Below are positions 63,801-64,000 of a DNA stretch of 64,000 nucleotides, piece after piece (position 1 is the stretch's first letter; each line of letters starts with the position of its first letter). Origin of the DNA: Thunnus maccoyii (Eukaryota; Chordata; Actinopteri; Scombriformes; Scombridae); NCBI RefSeq assembly GCF_910596095.1, contig NC_056538.1:9480001-9544000 (forward strand). Direction: 5' to 3'. The translations under genes were made by a program, and so were the position numbers. The notes under the pieces were generated by a model that worked only from the letters and a program-made list of their open reading frames with translations, was not told the origin of the DNA and made no database searches.

Positions 63801-64000
63801 TTCTACTTGAGTTACATTTCTGTCATGTATCGTGGTCTTTTATTTTTCCTGCCACGGCCTGACTATATTTCAATCAATCAGCTCTTTCTGTCGTTCTCAC
63901 CGTGAGCAAACTTTATCCTTCCCATTCCTGTCCTCCTCTCAGCGCTATCTCCCTCTGTGTTGTCTTCAGCAGATTCAATAATGATGGCTTAGTTCAAGGT
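45815..64000 (-). CDS. rap1gap2: Rap1 GTPase-activating protein 2, 5' end beyond window
   Basis: GAP that stimulates GTP hydrolysis by Rap1; in mammals RAP1GAP2 acts in platelets and binds 14-3-3 and Slp1. Nineteen exons in phase give about 652 codons, plus a probable tiny terminal coding exon. The Rap-GAP domain spans roughly residues 97-350 of the visible protein. [10 protein letters not shown] carries the catalytic asparagine (Asn290 here; Asn290 in human RAP1GAP too). The C-terminal tail has [40 protein letters not shown] and [12 protein letters not shown], which match RAP1GAP2 rather than RAP1GAP, as does [20 protein letters not shown]. The N-terminal exons (MFGRKRS-type start) were not found to 64,000, so the right limit given is the window edge. 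Fish may have two copies (a/b); I cannot tell which this is. Confidence 0.95.
46071..46144 (-). CDS. rap1gap2: rap1gap2 exon, [19 protein letters not shown]
   Basis: 74 nt; matches human [18 protein letters not shown] near the C-terminus. Ends at a consensus GTAAGT donor in phase 0. If that donor is not used, the frame reads on 15 codons to TAA at 46025-46023. Confidence 0.88.
46256..46358 (-). CDS. rap1gap2: rap1gap2 exon, [12 protein letters not shown]
   Basis: Begins [20 protein letters not shown]; ends RSPT in phase 1. Matches human TPIIMSRSPT. Acceptor TTACCCCAG, donor GTAAAC. Confidence 0.93.
47103..47223 (-). CDS. rap1gap2: rap1gap2 exon, [20 protein letters not shown]
   Basis: 121 nt, begins [14 protein letters not shown] and ends LEELET in phase 0. 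Low-complexity Ser tract as in the human protein. Acceptor CTCCTCAG, donor GTGAGT. Confidence 0.95.
47416..47514 (-). CDS. rap1gap2: rap1gap2 exon, [20 protein letters not shown]
   Basis: Begins [12 protein letters not shown]. The acceptor reads TCAGCAG, a NAGNAG site, so the start may shift by one codon (one extra Ser). Donor GTGAGA. Confidence 0.94.
47641..47750 (-). CDS. rap1gap2: rap1gap2 exon, [20 protein letters not shown]
   Basis: 110 nt, starts PPALSAK, ends TETPDKHTR in phase 2. [11 protein letters not shown] is diagnostic of RAP1GAP2. Acceptor TTCTCCAG, donor GTTGGT. Confidence 0.94.
47987..48136 (-). CDS. rap1gap2: rap1gap2 exon, [20 protein letters not shown]
   Basis: 50 codons of Ser/Gly-rich tail including the basophilic [10 protein letters not shown] motif and [12 protein letters not shown], as in human RAP1GAP2. 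Donor GTGAGT. Confidence 0.96.
48829..48881 (+). repeat. (CA)n microsatellite in rap1gap2 intron
   Basis: About 25 CA units in the 1.2-kb intron between exons 47987-48136 and 49360-49500; nothing else was seen in that intron. Confidence 0.95.
49360..49500 (-). CDS. rap1gap2: rap1gap2 exon, [20 protein letters not shown]
   Basis: 47 codons: helix-rich segment, then [20 protein letters not shown] and LETFK. Acceptor CATTCCAG, donor GTGAAC. Confidence 0.97.
49630..49716 (-). CDS. rap1gap2: rap1gap2 exon, [20 protein letters not shown]
   Basis: 29 codons ending [10 protein letters not shown]-terminal end of the GAP domain. The acceptor follows a long CT tract (GA repeats, 49725-49750). Donor GTGACG. 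Confidence 0.97.
49792..49837 (+). repeat. Copy 1 of a 46-bp intronic repeat pair
   Basis: AGGTGACCTTCATCAGCAC, then GATTACAGTAT and AGCAC. The same order occurs at 57467-57512 in another rap1gap2 intron; both copies follow GA-rich sequence. Confidence 0.8.
50180..51115. mobile_element. Composite dispersed repeat in rap1gap2 intron
   Basis: AAGTCTGGAGTCAAGTCCCA and many AAGTC motifs at 50200-50310 and TTGACTTGAGTTACTG at 51089-51104 look like two ends of one teleost repeat. A MITE (50415-50731) is nested inside, and a near-perfect hairpin follows at 51015-51080. Confidence 0.5.
50415..50731. mobile_element. MITE, second copy of the 15633 family
   Basis: Ends TTAAAGGAATAGTTCAAT and TTGAACTATTCCTTCAA are inverted repeats. 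The left TA is kept and the right one mutated to CA. TTAGCTTAGCTTTGC inside matches the AAGCTAAGC motif of the first copy, inverted. Confidence 0.8.
51157..51228 (-). CDS. rap1gap2: rap1gap2 exon, [20 protein letters not shown]
   Basis: 24 codons ending VFKK, phase 0; acceptor TGCACAG, donor GTGAGA. Confidence 0.97.
51672..51827 (-). CDS. rap1gap2: rap1gap2 exon with catalytic asparagine
   Basis: 52 codons. [20 protein letters not shown] carries the catalytic Asn that replaces the arginine finger of Ras GAPs; then [20 protein letters not shown]. Acceptor CTTCTTCAG, donor GTACAA. Confidence 0.97.
52184..52313 (-). CDS. rap1gap2: rap1gap2 exon, [20 protein letters not shown]
   Basis: Continues [20 protein letters not shown] and VQQ. 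130 nt, phase 2 to 0; acceptor GTGACAG, donor GTATGA. Confidence 0.97.
52844..52944 (-). CDS. rap1gap2: rap1gap2 exon, [20 protein letters not shown]
   Basis: Continues [14 protein letters not shown]; ends in phase 2 at donor GTGAGA. Core of the Rap-GAP domain. Confidence 0.97.
53078..53161 (-). CDS. rap1gap2: rap1gap2 exon, [20 protein letters not shown]
   Basis: 28 codons, ends VVYQKFGQ; acceptor TGCACAG, donor GTGAGT. Confidence 0.97.
53844..53897 (-). CDS. rap1gap2: rap1gap2 exon, [18 protein letters not shown]
   Basis: Eighteen codons, phase 0; acceptor TCTCGCAG, donor GTGAGT. Confidence 0.96.
54442..54520 (-). CDS. rap1gap2: rap1gap2 exon, [20 protein letters not shown]
   Basis: 79 nt, phase 2 to 0. 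Corresponds to human LKTVHERIPLAGLSKLPSVP. Acceptor CTTGCAG, donor GTAAGA. Confidence 0.96.
55275..55378 (-). CDS. rap1gap2: rap1gap2 exon, [20 protein letters not shown]
   Basis: Start of the Rap-GAP domain; ends FLRIMLR split in phase 2. Acceptor CATCCAG, donor GTATTG. Confidence 0.96.
55506..55727 (-). CDS. rap1gap2: rap1gap2 exon, [20 protein letters not shown]
   Basis: 74 codons: the family motif [15 protein letters not shown], an acidic Ser/Glu linker ([12 protein letters not shown]), then [16 protein letters not shown]. Acceptor TCTAAG, donor GTGAGT. Confidence 0.97.
55933..55965 (-). CDS. rap1gap2: rap1gap2 exon, [11 protein letters not shown]
   Basis: Eleven codons, phase 0; acceptor TTTTTTTACAG, donor GTGAGT. 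DDYIPYP is a fixed motif of the Rap1GAP family. Confidence 0.95.
56672..56704 (-). CDS. rap1gap2: Tentative rap1gap2 33-nt exon
   Basis: Minus-strand [11 protein letters not shown] between AG and GTGTGG, phase 0 both sides, lying where human RAP1GAP2 has GIKLEEQKPGPQKNK. The spacing and the KxEExK pattern fit, but the polypyrimidine tract is weak and the neighbouring exons also join in frame without it. Confidence 0.3.
57467..57512 (+). repeat. Copy 2 of a 46-bp intronic repeat pair
   Basis: Same orientation as 49792-49837, with about 85% identity by eye. Confidence 0.8.
57937..58163. mobile_element. Palindromic MITE-like element in rap1gap2 intron
   Basis: TTTCACACTGGCAC at 57944-57957 is the exact reverse complement of 58076-58089. 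A third arm, AGTGTGAAAAACCCT, near 58149 pairs imperfectly with the outermost left end AGCCCTGTTTCACACT. No ORF. Confidence 0.7.
59673..59708 (-). CDS. rap1gap2: rap1gap2 exon, [12 protein letters not shown]
   Basis: Twelve codons, phase 0 at both ends; matches SSEFFEMLEKMQ of human RAP1GAP2. Acceptor CTGTTTCAG, donor GTATGA. Most 5' coding exon seen in the window. Confidence 0.88.
59709..64000. other. Upstream rap1gap2 intron to window edge
   Basis: No match to the N-terminal RAP1GAP2 exons on the minus strand and no other gene. Contains CA runs near 60107-60120, a GT run near 61052-61064 and a poly-T at 63324-63338. Confidence 0.5.

Noticed and set aside
1..64000. Bacterial-type systems (CRISPR, operons, phage genes)
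   Set aside because: No direct-repeat/spacer arrays, ribosome-binding sites or compact gene runs; the sequence is clearly vertebrate.

Overview
The window is nuclear DNA of a bony fish, probably a percomorph teleost. The evidence is intron-containing vertebrate genes with GT..AG splice sites, dense CA/GA microsatellites, compact introns, and dispersed-repeat types familiar from percomorph genomes. Exons were placed by eye from splice sites, reading phase and remembered vertebrate protein sequences; no alignment was run.

Layout, left to right. (1) Positions 1 to about 15,050 hold no gene I can support, only AT-rich sequence, microsatellites, two tRNA-like SINE candidates, a short inverted-repeat element and a cluster of dispersed repeats. 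(2) About 15,055-39,100, minus strand: a complete 12-exon bleomycin hydrolase gene (blmh), 452 codons plus stop, with the Cys/His/Asn catalytic residues intact and a CpG-rich promoter near 39,000. (3) 40,872-42,969, plus strand: a complete 5-exon gene for a 250-residue type I membrane protein with one Ig domain, one transmembrane helix and a tail carrying an ITIM and an ITSM-like tyrosine motif; its layout best fits a BTLA-like inhibitory lymphocyte receptor. (4) About 43,630 to beyond the right edge, minus strand: most of rap1gap2, a Rap1 GTPase-activating protein. At least 19 coding exons are resolved, plus a probable tiny terminal coding exon and a tentative 33-base exon; the N-terminal exons were not found and probably lie beyond base 64,000.

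The genes are not functionally coupled as an operon would be. blmh and the receptor diverge from a 1.9 kb spacer; the receptor and rap1gap2 converge, with 3' ends about 0.7 kb apart. blmh is a housekeeping cytosolic cysteine aminopeptidase, the receptor probably damps immune-cell signalling through SH2 phosphatases, and rap1gap2 switches off Rap1 (in mammals, in platelets and secretory cells).

I found no wholly new system. The points most worth checking are the BTLA-like receptor and its position, its poly(A) signal overlapping the stop codon, three possible splice variants of rap1gap2, an unexplained ORF in the blmh promoter/intron 1 region, and several MITEs and inverted repeats.
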